Below, one piece after another: positions 51,901 through 59,698 of a DNA stretch of 64,000 nt. The stretch is from positions 1 through 64,000 of the forward strand of contig CAWCDI010000004.1 of NCBI GenBank assembly GCA_963794415.1, in the 5' to 3' direction. Position 1 is the stretch's first letter, and every line of letters starts with the position of its first letter. The stretch comes from CAVPTL01 sp963794415. GTDB taxonomy: Bacteria; Actinomycetota; Thermoleophilia; Gaiellales; JAICJC01. The notes beneath the pieces were generated by a model. The model worked only from the letters and a program-made list of their open reading frames with translations. It was not told where the DNA came from and did no database searches. Position numbers and translations under genes: made by a program.

Positions 51901-52851
51901 TCAGAGGAGGGGCGCGAGCTCACCCTTCCAGAACTCCATGAAGCCGCGCCAGTCCTCGCCCGGGTAGGCGACGGCGAGCTCGGTGACGCCGGCGCCGGTG
52001 AACCCCTGGATGCCCTCGAGGTGCGCCTGCGGGTCGGGGCCGACCGGGATCGCCCCGGCCAGATCGTCGGGCGTGACCGCTTGCGTGGCGGCGTCGAAGT
52101 TGACTGGGTTGGGAAGTTCTGCCTGCACCTTCCAGCCGCCGTGGGCGAACCGGAACTGCTCGTGGGCCTTCGCCAGGCCGTCCTGCTCGCTCCCGGCCCA
52201 GCTCAGCACGACCTGGCCCCACACCGGGCCGTCGCCGCCCGCCGAGCGGTATGCCGCAATGACGGCGTCGTCGGGCTCGGTGATGCAGATACCGCCGGCG
52301 CTTCGCGCGGCGAGCTTCGCGGCCTGCGGGCCGCCGGCCGCGAGGTAGGTCGGCACCGGCTGCTCGGGGAGGTCGAAGATACGCGCGTCCTCCACCGTGA
52401 AGTAGCGGCCGCGGTGCGAGACGTAGCCGCCGGCCCAGAGCTCCTGCAGCACGGGCAGCGCCTCCTCGAGCATCTCGTGACGCACGTCGGCAGGGGGCCA
52501 GCCCTTGCCCACCACGTGCTCGTTCAGGCGCTCGCCGGCACCGAGGCCGAGCGTGAAGCGGCCCTCGGAGAGCACGCCGACGGTCGCCGCCATCTGGGCG
52601 ACGATCACCGGGTGGTAGCGGATGATCGGGCAGGTGACCATGGTCGCCAGCTCGATCTTCTCGGTCGCCTGAGCCACGGCGCCGAGCACCGTCCAGGCAA
52701 ACGGCGAGTGGTGCTGCTCGGGCAGCCACGGGTGGATGTGGTCGGAGATCACGAGGAAGTCGAAGCCGGCCTGCTCGGCGGCCACCGCCTGCTCGACGAG
52801 GTCGCGAGGGCCGTTTCCCTCGCACCAGAGGGTGTATCCGTATCGGGTCAT
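51901..52851 (-). CDS. LLM-class F420-dependent oxidoreductase
   Basis: 316 residues. MTRYGYTLWCEGNGPRDLVE, AEQAGFDFLVISDHIHPWLP, LATMVTCPIIRYHPVIVAQM, AATVGVLSEGRFTLGLGAGE, RLNEHVVGKGWPP and YLAAGGPQAAKLAAR are typical of the TIM-barrel luciferase-like family. The SDHIHPW and GAGERLNEHV stretches match the F420-binding TIGR03557-type subgroup. Reduces or oxidises an unknown substrate with F420, a cofactor typical of actinobacteria. Divergent from the DUF892 gene over 82 bases. Confidence 0.9.
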   Translation of the reverse strand: MTRYGYTLWCEGNGPRDLVEQAVAAEQAGFDFLVISDHIHPWLPEQHHSPFAWTVLGAVAQATEKIELATMVTCPIIRYHPVIVAQMAATVGVLSEGRFTLGLGAGERLNEHVVGKGWPPADVRHEMLEEALPVLQELWAGGYVSHRGRYFTVEDARIFDLPEQPVPTYLAAGGPQAAKLAARSAGGICITEPDDAVIAAYRSAGGDGPVWGQVVLSWAGSEQDGLAKAHEQFRFAHGGWKVQAELPNPVNFDAATQAVTPDDLAGAIPVGPDPQAHLEGIQGFTGAGVTELAVAYPGEDWRGFMEFWKGELAPLL

Positions 52852-52880
52852 GGCCAGCCTCTACCCCACGCGCTCGGGGA

Positions 52881-52904
52881 GTGAAACGCGCCCCCGCCGG
52901 GTAC
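52881..52904 (+). promoter_or_regulatory. SigB-like promoter before DUF892 ferritin-like gene
   Basis: GTGAAA (52881-52886), 12-base spacer, GGGTAC (52899-52904), 29 bases before the ATG at 52934. The -10 is a full match to two other sites in the window. The -35 is the weakest of the set. Confidence 0.45.
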
Positions 52905-52933
52905 GGGACCGCACACCACCAGAGAGGCACTCA

Positions 52934-53437
52934 ATGGCATTTGGCACACTCACCGACGTCTACACGCACCGCATATCCGAGCTCCGCGACATCGAGGTGC
53001 AGCTGATCCAGACGCTGCCGGTGCTCGCCGACGCGGCCAGCTCCGAGGCGCTCTCGGAGGCGTTCACCGAGCACCTGGAGGAGACGCGGCGCCAGCTGGA
53101 GCGGCTCGACGCCGTGCTCGCGGAGGCGGGCGACATCGACTCGCGGCTCTCACAGCCGATCCGCGCGATGGTCGCCGAGGCGGGCGTGGTTGCCGCCGAC
53201 GACGGCGACCCCGTGGCGCGGGACGTCGCGCTCGTCGGCGCGGCCCAGGAGCTGGAGCACTACGAGATCGCCGCCTACGGCACGGCGCGGGCGATCGCCA
53301 CGGAGCTGGGCCTGGACGGCTCGGCCGACCTGCTCGGGCTCACGCTCGCCGAGGAGCTCGCGGCCGACGAGCGGCTCACCTCGATCGCGCAGGGCGGCCT
53401 CTTCAGCGACGGCCTGCACCAGCGGGCGGCCCGCTGA
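52934..53437 (+). CDS. Ferritin-like DUF892 (YciE/YciF-type) protein
   Basis: 167 residues. Four-helix bundle with iron ligands: DVYTHRISELRDIEVQLIQT (E-x-x-L-x-D-I/A-E), EHLEETRRQLERLDAVL, DVALVGAAQELEHYEIAAYG (E-x-x-x-x-E-H) and LGLTLAEELAADERLTSIA. YciF-type proteins are induced by osmotic and general stress. AGAGAGG precedes the ATG. The stop overlaps the CTG start proposed for the next gene. Confidence 0.9.
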   Translation: MAFGTLTDVYTHRISELRDIEVQLIQTLPVLADAASSEALSEAFTEHLEETRRQLERLDAVLAEAGDIDSRLSQPIRAMVAEAGVVAADDGDPVARDVALVGAAQELEHYEIAAYGTARAIATELGLDGSADLLGLTLAEELAADERLTSIAQGGLFSDGLHQRAAR

Positions 53438-53907
53438 CCGGCCTGCTGTCACGGCGGTTCCCGAACCCGGCCTACATCGTCACCGCGTGTGCCGATGGCG
53501 AGCGGGCAGGGTGCGTGGTGGGATTCGCGAACGAGGTGAGCATCCACCCGGCGCGGTTCCTGGCGTGCATCTCGAAGACCAACGCGACGTACCCGGTGGC
53601 GCTTCGGGCGGCGCGGCTGGCGGTGCACGCGATCCCGGCCGAGCAGCTGGGGCTCGCGAAGCTCTTCGGCGGCACCTCGGAGGACGACGTGGACAAGTTC
53701 AGCCGGTGCAGCTGGGAGCCGGCCGCCGACGGCACCCCGATCCTGAGCGACTGCCCGGCCTGGCTTTTGGGCCGCGTCGGCGAGCGGATCGACCTGGGCG
53801 ATCACGTCGGCCACCTGCTCGAGATCGAGCAGTCCCACAAAGGCCCGGACGGCCCGATCCTGACGGTGGCCGACCTGGCGGACATCACGCCCGGCCACGC
53901 CCCCTGA
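53434..53907 (+). CDS. Flavin reductase-like FMN-binding protein, probable CTG start
   Basis: 157 residues. RRFPNPAYIVTACADGERAG, CVVGFANEVSIHPARFLACI, SKTNATYPVALRAARLAVHA and FSRCSWEPAADGTPIL follow the flavin reductase-like fold that binds FMN. The first conserved strand lies upstream of the first ATG/GTG/TTG, so translation must begin earlier. The only candidate is CTG at 53434, overlapping the DUF892 stop as CTGA, just where neighbouring genes have GTGA. Its stop TGA (53905-53907) lies inside the left end of the RAYT element. May supply reduced flavin or bind heme/FMN. Confidence 0.8.
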   Translation: MTGLLSRRFPNPAYIVTACADGERAGCVVGFANEVSIHPARFLACISKTNATYPVALRAARLAVHAIPAEQLGLAKLFGGTSEDDVDKFSRCSWEPAADGTPILSDCPAWLLGRVGERIDLGDHVGHLLEIEQSHKGPDGPILTVADLADITPGHAP

Positions 53908-53937
53908 ATACACGGTGCCAGGCACTTAATATTCACG
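53904..53937 (+). repeat. RAYT element left terminal repeat
   Basis: Begins CTGAATACACGGTGCC and ends GGCACTTAATATTCACG. The inner palindrome GTGCC-A-GGCAC can form a hairpin of the kind RAYT enzymes recognise. Identical over all 34 bases to the reverse complement of 54705-54738. Confidence 0.9.
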
Positions 53938-54008
53938 ACGCGATCTCGGCGCAGTTTCGCGGCTCATCGCGACAGACACGTAACGTGTGCCGGCCGTACG
54001 GTCACGCC

Positions 54009-54689
54009 ATGCCAAGACCGCCCCGAATTGAATACCCCGGATCCATCCAGCACGTCGTGATCCGCGGGAACGACGGCGAGCGAGTGTTTCTCGACGACGC
54101 CGACCACCGCTCCTTCCTGTCGATCCTTCGCCGCGCAGGCGACCTCGCACGCTGGGAGCTCCTCAGCTACTGCTTGATGGTGAACCACGTCCATCTGCTG
54201 ATCCGGATGGGCGAGCGAGGCATCTCGCGGGGCATGCACAGCGTCATGACGACGCACTCGCACCGTTTCAACGCGGTGCACGAGCGGACGGGGCATCTGT
54301 TCGGGCGGCGCTACTGGGCGGACGACCTCGTCGAGCATGACTCCGTCATCGAGATCGTGCGCTACATCGCACTCAACCCCTGGCGTGCACGGATGACCAA
54401 CACGCCCGACGAGTGGCGGTGGTCGTCGCATCGGGCGCTCGCGGGGCTGAGCCCCGTGCCCCACCTGCTTGCGCGGGAGGCGACGCTCGAGCTCTTTGAC
54501 GGAGCCCAGAGATACCATCGGTTCGTCAACGAGGGTGAGCGCGACATCCGTCCGCCGAAGCTCGTCCACCTCGTGCCCGAAGGTGTCACCGGGATGCGGA
54601 AAGCCGCGGGCTTCGGCTACTCGCAGGCCGATATCGCCACGGCCTTCGGCGTCAGCCAGGCGACGGTGAGCCGCCGGCTGCGACGGTGA
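54009..54689 (+). CDS. REP-associated tyrosine transposase (RAYT, Y1_Tnp)
   Basis: 226 residues. MPRPPRIEYPGSIQHVVIRG, LLSYCLMVNHVHLLIRMGER (HUH metal-binding His pair at 60 and 62), FNAVHERTGHLFGRRYW and VEHDSVIEIVRYIALNPWRA are the family's landmarks. At the position where the family has the catalytic Tyr (five before the Asn of F-N) residue 83 is His (CAC at 54255-54257). A single base change would make Tyr. A C-terminal helix-turn-helix (GYSQADIATAFGVSQATVSR) is typical of one RAYT group. May be inactive or use another residue. Confidence 0.9.
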   Translation: MPRPPRIEYPGSIQHVVIRGNDGERVFLDDADHRSFLSILRRAGDLARWELLSYCLMVNHVHLLIRMGERGISRGMHSVMTTHSHRFNAVHERTGHLFGRRYWADDLVEHDSVIEIVRYIALNPWRARMTNTPDEWRWSSHRALAGLSPVPHLLAREATLELFDGAQRYHRFVNEGERDIRPPKLVHLVPEGVTGMRKAAGFGYSQADIATAFGVSQATVSRRLRR

Positions 54690-54700
54690 GCCGCCGGCTG
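54661..54700. repeat. 20-bp tandem duplication across the transposase stop
   Basis: CGACGGTGAGCCGCCGGCTG occurs twice in immediate succession. The transposase TGA (54687-54689) lies in the second copy; in the first copy the same bases are in another frame and encode TVSRRL. The duplication is recent because the copies are identical. Confidence 0.9.
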
Positions 54701-54704
54701 CGGC

Positions 54705-54738
54705 CGTGAATATTAAGTGCCTGGCACCGTGTATTCAG
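54705..54738 (-). repeat. RAYT element right terminal repeat
   Basis: Reverse complement of the left repeat, 34 of 34 bases. Starts 15 bases after the transposase stop and overlaps the TetR stop codon. Confidence 0.9.
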
Positions 54739-55352
54739 AGTGAGTGGAGCAGGCGGGCCATCGCCGGGCGCAGCACGTCTGGCTCGAACGCTGGATCCGA
54801 CTCCACCAGCTGCAGCAGGACGAGGCCCTCGAGGGTGGCCACCACCAGGCGCGCCGCTCCCTCGGGGTCGGGCACGTCGCACCGCTCGAGGAGCCCCACG
54901 ACGATCTGGTGGTAGGCCGCGTTCCACGCCGCCGTCGTTGCCTGGAGCGCCGGCCGACGCGCGGCCGCCAGCGAGAGCTCGATCACCGAGATCACGTTCA
55001 GGCGCTCGTCCCCCAGCCGGCTCATCGTGAGGTCGGCCAGCCGCTGGGCCACCAGCGCGCGCGTGAGCGGCTCGCCCGGCCCCGCCATCGCCGCGGCGGC
55101 CGCGTCCAGCTCGCCGATGGTGCCGTGCACGGCGTCGTCGAGCGCCTCAGAGACGAGGTTCTCCTTGGAATCGAAGTGGTAGGAGGTGAGCGCCAGCGAC
55201 ACCCCCGCCCGCTTCGCCACCGCCCGGTGCGTCAGCGAGGCCAGCCCCTGCTCGCCAAGGATCTGCAGCGTGGCATCGAGGATCGCCCGGCGCGTCTGCT
55301 CGCTATCGGCCCGCGGTTTTCGGCTACCATGGACGCTCGGAAGTTTGGACAT
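54735..55352 (-). CDS. TetR-family transcriptional regulator
   Basis: 205 residues. HTH: TRRAILDATLQILGEQGLAS, LTHRAVAKRAGVSLALTSYH-FDSKENLV. The C-terminal ligand-binding helices have DERLNVISVIELSLAAARRP and ARLVVATLEGLVLLQLVESD. Divergent from the hydrolase gene over 28 bases, the usual layout for local control; GTTC...GAAC (55356-55376) is a possible half-site pair there. The last codons and stop lie in the RAYT right repeat, so the natural C-terminus may have been changed by the insertion. Confidence 0.9.
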   Translation of the reverse strand: MSKLPSVHGSRKPRADSEQTRRAILDATLQILGEQGLASLTHRAVAKRAGVSLALTSYHFDSKENLVSEALDDAVHGTIGELDAAAAAMAGPGEPLTRALVAQRLADLTMSRLGDERLNVISVIELSLAAARRPALQATTAAWNAAYHQIVVGLLERCDVPDPEGAARLVVATLEGLVLLQLVESDPAFEPDVLRPAMARLLHSL

Positions 55353-55380
55353 CTGTTCAGTCTAACGCGGAGAACGGCTC

Positions 55381-56197
55381 ATGCCACATCATCAGGGATC
55401 GAAGGCGCGCATCTCCTACGAGCAGTCCGGCACCGGCCCGGATCTGGTCTGGGTCGCCGGCGGCGGCTCGCGCGGAAGCGACTGGCGCCGGTTCCAGACG
55501 CCGTTCTTCGACCCGCACATGCGCTCCACCACGTTCGACCCGCGCGGCATCGGCGACACCACCTGCGACTCGCCCGAGCCGTGGCCCATCGAGGAGTTCG
55601 CGCTCGATGTCGCCGAGCTCATCCGAGGCGGTGTGCGAGCCTCCGGTCGCCATCGTCGGCAGCTCGCTCGGCTCGGCCGTCGCCCAGCAGGTGGTCATCG
55701 ACTACCCCGACCTGGTGCGCTGCGCCGTCGTCATGGGCACCGGCGCGTGGAGCGTCGGCTGGGGCTGGGACTTCCAGGAGGCCGAGATCGAGTTTCGCCG
55801 CGCCGGCGGGAGCCTCGAGGGCATGATGGGAGTGACCCACTACGCCTCGATGCTCTACCCCGCCCGGGCCCTCGGCGACCGCGAGCTCTGGCCGAAGCTC
55901 CGCGAGCTGCTCCTCGAGTGGATGGACTCCGGCGAGAACGAGAAGTCGCTCATCCCCCAGTGGGAGACCTCGCTTCGCTTCGACCAGCGCGCGCAGCTCG
56001 GCTCCGTGCGCGTCCCCGTGGAGGTCATCGCCTTCACCGAGGACGTCCAGGCCCCGCCGCAGGACGGCAAGGAGATGGCCGACATGATCCCCGGCGCCGG
56101 CTACCACCTGCTCGAGGGCATGGGCCACGGCTCGTGGTACGGCCACGCCCACGACACCATCAACCCGTACATCCTCGACCTGATCGGCAAGCACTGA
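55381..56197 (+). pseudogene. Alpha/beta-hydrolase, one-base frameshift
   Basis: ATG 55381: HHQGSKARISYEQSGTGPDL, VWVAGGGSRGSDWRRFQ, TTFDPRGIGDTTCDSPEPWP. After an extra C near 55625 the frame changes to AVCEPPVAIVGSSLGSAVAQ (nucleophile in GSSLGS), WSVGWGWDFQEAEIEFRR, VPVEVIAFTEDVQAPPQDG (Asp) and YHLLEGMGHGSWYGHAHD (His). Restored length is about 271 residues with a complete triad. Neighbours are clean, so either a sequencing indel or a recent null. First gene of a TetR-controlled catabolic cassette with amidohydrolase and Rieske genes. Confidence 0.8.
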
Positions 56198-57276
56198 TGA
56201 TTGACTGCGACATCCACATCCAGATCGGCGACCGCGAGGAGTTCCTCGGCTTCATGGATCCGGCCCAGCGGGCCTGGTTTCGCGAGCAGGGGCCGCTCCT
56301 CGGCATGCCCGGCTACACCTGGGGCCACCCCACCGGCTTCATGCGCGACGAGCTCGAGCTGAGCGCCGACGGCGTGCCCGGCGCCAACGCCGATCTGGTA
56401 CGGCGCGAGGTGATGGACCCCTACGACGTCGAGGTGGGCCTGCTCACCGCCGACGACGGCGTGGCCGTCTCGGTGATGGCAAGCGCCTACCGCGCCACCG
56501 CCTACGCGCGCGCCCACAACGACTGGATGCGCGACTGCTGGCTCGACGCCGACGAGCGCTTCCGCGGCACCATCATCGTCCCCGCCCAGGATCCGCAGGC
56601 CGCAGCCGCCGAGATCCGGCGCGTGGCCGCCGATCCGCGCTTCGCATCGGTGCTGCTCTGCGGCGGCTCCGAGCGGCCCTACGGCGAGCCCCGCTACCTC
56701 CCGATCTTCCAGGCGGCCGTCGAGTGCGGCCTGCCCGTCGCCATCCACTCCGGTATGGAAGGCATGGGCATCTCCCAGAGCTCGGGCGGCGCGGGCCTGC
56801 CCACGTTCTACGTCGAGTGGCACACCCTCGGCTCTGCGTGCAGCATCATGACCCACCTCGTCTCGCTCCTCTGCCACGGCACCTTCGAGCGCGTCCCGGG
56901 CCTCAAGGTGCTCCTCATGGAGGGCGGCCTCGCCTGGCTTCCCGGCATCATGTGGCGCCTGGACACCAACTGGATGGGCCTGCGCGCCGAGGTGCCGTGG
57001 CTCGACCGCCGGCCGAGCGAGATCCTGCGCGACCACGTGCGCTTCACCACCCAGCCGCTGGAGGCCACCGAGGGCAACGATCCGCTGCTCTGGAGCATGC
57101 TCGAGGCCGTCGGCGCGCCGGGCATCCTCTGCTTCTCCTCGGACTATCCCCACTGGGACTTCGACGACCCCACCCAGATGCTCCGCCGCCTGCCGGAGGA
57201 GTGGCGCCAGACGGTGATGCACGACACCGCCGCCGAGCTCTTCGGCGCGCGGCTGGGCCAGGTGGCGGCGCGATGA
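56197..57276 (+). CDS. Amidohydrolase-2/ACMSD-like metal-dependent hydrolase
   Basis: 359 residues; ATG overlaps the previous TGA (TGATG). MIDCDIHIQIGDREEFLGFM (D-x-H metal site), AQDPQAAAAEIRRVAADPRF, LPVAIHSGMEGMGIS (His), LKVLLMEGGLAWLPGIMWRL (E-G-G) and ILCFSSDYPHWDFDDP (metal/catalytic Asp in S-D-Y-P-H-W-D). These are the landmarks of COG2159 TIM-barrel hydrolases/decarboxylases, which often act on ring-cleavage or aromatic acid intermediates. Coupled to the Rieske gene by ATGA. Confidence 0.9.
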   Translation: MIDCDIHIQIGDREEFLGFMDPAQRAWFREQGPLLGMPGYTWGHPTGFMRDELELSADGVPGANADLVRREVMDPYDVEVGLLTADDGVAVSVMASAYRATAYARAHNDWMRDCWLDADERFRGTIIVPAQDPQAAAAEIRRVAADPRFASVLLCGGSERPYGEPRYLPIFQAAVECGLPVAIHSGMEGMGISQSSGGAGLPTFYVEWHTLGSACSIMTHLVSLLCHGTFERVPGLKVLLMEGGLAWLPGIMWRLDTNWMGLRAEVPWLDRRPSEILRDHVRFTTQPLEATEGNDPLLWSMLEAVGAPGILCFSSDYPHWDFDDPTQMLRRLPEEWRQTVMHDTAAELFGARLGQVAAR

Positions 57277-57623
57277 GCTGGCACGACGTGGGCCCCGCCG
57301 AGCAGCTCGACGCCGACGGCGTGATCATCGCCCGCATCGAGGGCCGTGAGATCGGCGTGATCCTCGACCGCGACACCGGAGCGCTTCACGCAGTGCGAAA
57401 CCGCTGCCCGCACCACGGCGCGCCGCTCTGCAAGGGCACTGTGCGGCCGCGCCTCGAAGGCGATCCCGGCACCTACGAGCTGGACGGGCGGCGCATGCTG
57501 CACTGCCCGTGGCACGGCTGGCAGTTCGACCTGGCAAACGGCCGCTCACCTGATGACCCGCGGATGCGGGTGGCTGTCTACGAGGCGCGGATCGAGTCGG
57601 GCAGGGTGCTCGTCGCCGGCTGA
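57273..57623 (+). CDS. Rieske [2Fe-2S] ferredoxin-like protein
   Basis: 116 residues. MSWHDVGPAEQLDADGVIIA, cluster motifs CPHHGAPLCKG and CPWHGWQFDLANG (C-x-H ... C-x-x-H), then VAVYEARIESGRVLVAG. There is an insertion between the two motifs (VRPRLEGDPGTYELDGRRM). Serves as an electron donor for an oxygenase or as a small Rieske subunit. No oxygenase large subunit is in the window. Last gene of the TetR-linked cassette; the final 46 bases overlap the convergent gene. Confidence 0.9.
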   Translation: MSWHDVGPAEQLDADGVIIARIEGREIGVILDRDTGALHAVRNRCPHHGAPLCKGTVRPRLEGDPGTYELDGRRMLHCPWHGWQFDLANGRSPDDPRMRVAVYEARIESGRVLVAG

Positions 57624-57991
57624 AGCTCGCGCTGCCCCTCGACCGTGGTGGTCGGGATGGCAGCGACGTCCAGCAGCGACTTCGAGTGGAAGTGCGGGAG
57701 CACCCGCTTCCACCACACCAGGCACGAGAGCGGCAGCGCGAGCGCCGCGCCCCACCAGCCGGCGATGAAGAAGCCGGCGATCATGGTGAGGGCGACGACC
57801 GCGATGCCGAACCGCACGTAGGCCTTCTGCCGGTTTCGCGCGCCTGCGGCCGCGGCGAGCTTCTCCTGCGGCACCTCGTGGGTGTCGTAGGTCTCGCCGC
57901 AGTCGCAGGTGACGATGTCGCCGGCGTGGGCCGTGTGGACGCCGCCGCACGAGCAGCGCACCACCAGGGGAATGGGCGCGACCTTCCTCAC
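57578..57991 (-). CDS. Zinc-ribbon membrane protein, 137 aa
   Basis: GTG start overlapping the APC transporter stop. RCSCGGVHTAHAGDIVTCDC-GETY gives a zinc ribbon (C-x-C ... C-x-C). A helical linker (EKLAAAAGARNRQKAYVRFG) and two membrane helices (IAVVALTMIAGFFIAGWW, AALALPLSCLVWWK) follow. Not recognised as a named family. It is downstream of the permease in the same operon and overlaps the Rieske gene tail to tail by 46 bases. Confidence 0.65.
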   Translation of the reverse strand: MRKVAPIPLVVRCSCGGVHTAHAGDIVTCDCGETYDTHEVPQEKLAAAAGARNRQKAYVRFGIAVVALTMIAGFFIAGWWGAALALPLSCLVWWKRVLPHFHSKSLLDVAAIPTTTVEGQRELQPATSTLPDSIRAS

Positions 57992-59553
57992 GCCGTCGCC
58001 TCGGCCAGGAGCGCGACCGCCTCAGGCGAAGGCTCCTCGGTGCTGGGATCCTGCAGCCGCACCGGCCGGCCGTTCTGCTTCTGGCCGATGACGTAGCCGA
58101 CGATCGCCACCACGAGGGTGAGCACGCCGACCAGGAGCGCCTGCGGGAGGTAGCCCGTGACGTCGGTGCCCTTCACCAGGTAGCCCGTGTACTTCATGTA
58201 GATGACACCGAAGATCGTGCAGACGATGTTGATGAAGAGGGCCACCCAGGCGATCGCGATCCAGCCGCGGTTGAGCCGGAACGGCCGCGGCCAGTCCGGG
58301 CGATCCTTGCGGAGCAGGAGCACGGCCGAGAGCGCGAGCACGTGCGCCAGCACGTAGCCGATGTTGCCGGCCACCAGGATGAAGAGGAGCGTCGGGGCGA
58401 AGAACAGCAGGCACAGGTTGAGCACCAGGTCGATCGCCATCGCGCGGCCCGGCACGTGGTACTTGTTGAGCCGGGCGAGCTGCTTGATCGTGAGGCCCTC
58501 GGTCGCCATGCCGTAGAGCGCGCGCGAGCCGTCCATCGTGGCCGTGTTCATCGAGAGCAGGAGGCCGCCGCAGATGAACACCACGAAGAGGCCGCCGAGG
58601 AAGTTGCCGACCACCGTGTCGAGCGCCGTGGTGAGGTAGGCGATGTACGTGGTGTCGGCCGCGATCGCCGTGGTGCCGAGCACGCCCACGATGGTGAGCG
58701 GCAGGAGCAGCGCGAGCACGGTGATGAAGGCACCGGACGAGGCGATCGCCTTGCGGGTGTCGTGGTTGGTGTCGTAGTACTCTGGCGCGAACGTCGCACA
58801 GGCTTCAGGCCCGTAGGTGGACCAGCCGATCACCCAGAACCACACGATCCCCAGGGCTATCTCGTTGAAGGTCGTTGGCGCGTTGCCGTAGTACTTCACC
58901 GAGGCGGGGATGAAGTTGCCCTGCAGCGTGAAGTTGTTGAAGGTGCCGTTGATGAACGGCACGATGGCGAGCGCGAGGCAGGGGATGACCATCATCGCGC
59001 CGGTCACGTAGCTGAACCACACCGCCGGGCGCATGCCCCGGATGTTGAAGATGAAGCACATCAGGATGCAGACCGCGCCGATCGCGCGGGCCCAGGTGAC
59101 GTCGAAGAAGAGCACGTGCGTGACGTCGGCAGCCGACGAGGCCCAGAACCGGGCGATCAGCAGGGTGCCGATGATGCCGCCGTAGATTGCGAGCACGCTC
59201 GACCACGCGAACCAGTAGCCGAACGTCGCGATCGGGCCTGCGGCCGAGAAGTACTTGCGCCAGCCCTCCATCGCGTACATCGAGAGGCCGCCCGACTTGG
59301 TGGGGAACATCGTGGCCGGCTCGGCGTAGATGTAGGCCTGGAGCGAGCCGAGGAGCGCAGAGAGAAACCAGATCGCCGCCGCCCACTTGGGGCCGAGGGT
59401 GTCCACCGAGCCGGCGAGCCCCGCGAGCAGGAAGCCCGGGTTTGCCAGCCCGATCACAAATCCGTCCCACCAGTGCATCGACTTGAGCAGCTGGCGCTCG
59501 TCGACATCAATCTGGGCGACGTGATGAGCACCCATCTGCGGTTCGTCGATCAT
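57988..59553 (-). CDS. APC-family amino acid permease
   Basis: 521 residues, about 12 helices. WWDGFVIGLANPGFLLAGLA (first helix with G-x-x-N-P-G), EPATMFPTKSGGLSMYAMEG (the conserved P-x-x-G-G-x-Y stretch), FAPEYYDTNHDTRKAIASSG, and LNKYHVPGRAMAIDLVLNLC. The amphipathic N-terminus and C-terminus are cytoplasmic. Likely an importer of an amino acid or related organic cation/acid. It is divergent from the PucR regulator over 145 bases, so PucR may control it. Confidence 0.88.
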   Translation of the reverse strand: MIDEPQMGAHHVAQIDVDERQLLKSMHWWDGFVIGLANPGFLLAGLAGSVDTLGPKWAAAIWFLSALLGSLQAYIYAEPATMFPTKSGGLSMYAMEGWRKYFSAAGPIATFGYWFAWSSVLAIYGGIIGTLLIARFWASSAADVTHVLFFDVTWARAIGAVCILMCFIFNIRGMRPAVWFSYVTGAMMVIPCLALAIVPFINGTFNNFTLQGNFIPASVKYYGNAPTTFNEIALGIVWFWVIGWSTYGPEACATFAPEYYDTNHDTRKAIASSGAFITVLALLLPLTIVGVLGTTAIAADTTYIAYLTTALDTVVGNFLGGLFVVFICGGLLLSMNTATMDGSRALYGMATEGLTIKQLARLNKYHVPGRAMAIDLVLNLCLLFFAPTLLFILVAGNIGYVLAHVLALSAVLLLRKDRPDWPRPFRLNRGWIAIAWVALFINIVCTIFGVIYMKYTGYLVKGTDVTGYLPQALLVGVLTLVVAIVGYVIGQKQNGRPVRLQDPSTEEPSPEAVALLAEATA

Positions 59554-59698
59554 CGCGGCTCCTCTAGCTCGAAGAAAACGACAGCGCTCCCGGAGAAAAC
59601 CCCCGAGACCAAGAATCCGGCCATCCTGACGTATTCACCGGACGGCGGCAATCGTTCGCGTCGATGAAATGGGCCCGCGGCGATATACGATGGTACGA

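Larger units (their letters stand above)
53904..54738 (+). mobile_element. RAYT element with perfect 34-bp terminal inverted repeats
   Basis: An 835-base unit bounded by identical inverted repeats and encoding one Y1/HUH transposase. No target-site duplication is visible, as expected for single-strand HUH transposition. Both ends sit exactly on the stop codons of convergent host genes: the flavin reductase (TGA 53905-53907) and TetR (TGA 54735-54737). The repeats contain the GGTGCC-x-GGCAC core also present in the REP-like repeats at 47.8, 48.0 and 51.3 kb. Perfect ends imply recent insertion or ongoing selection. Confidence 0.85.
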
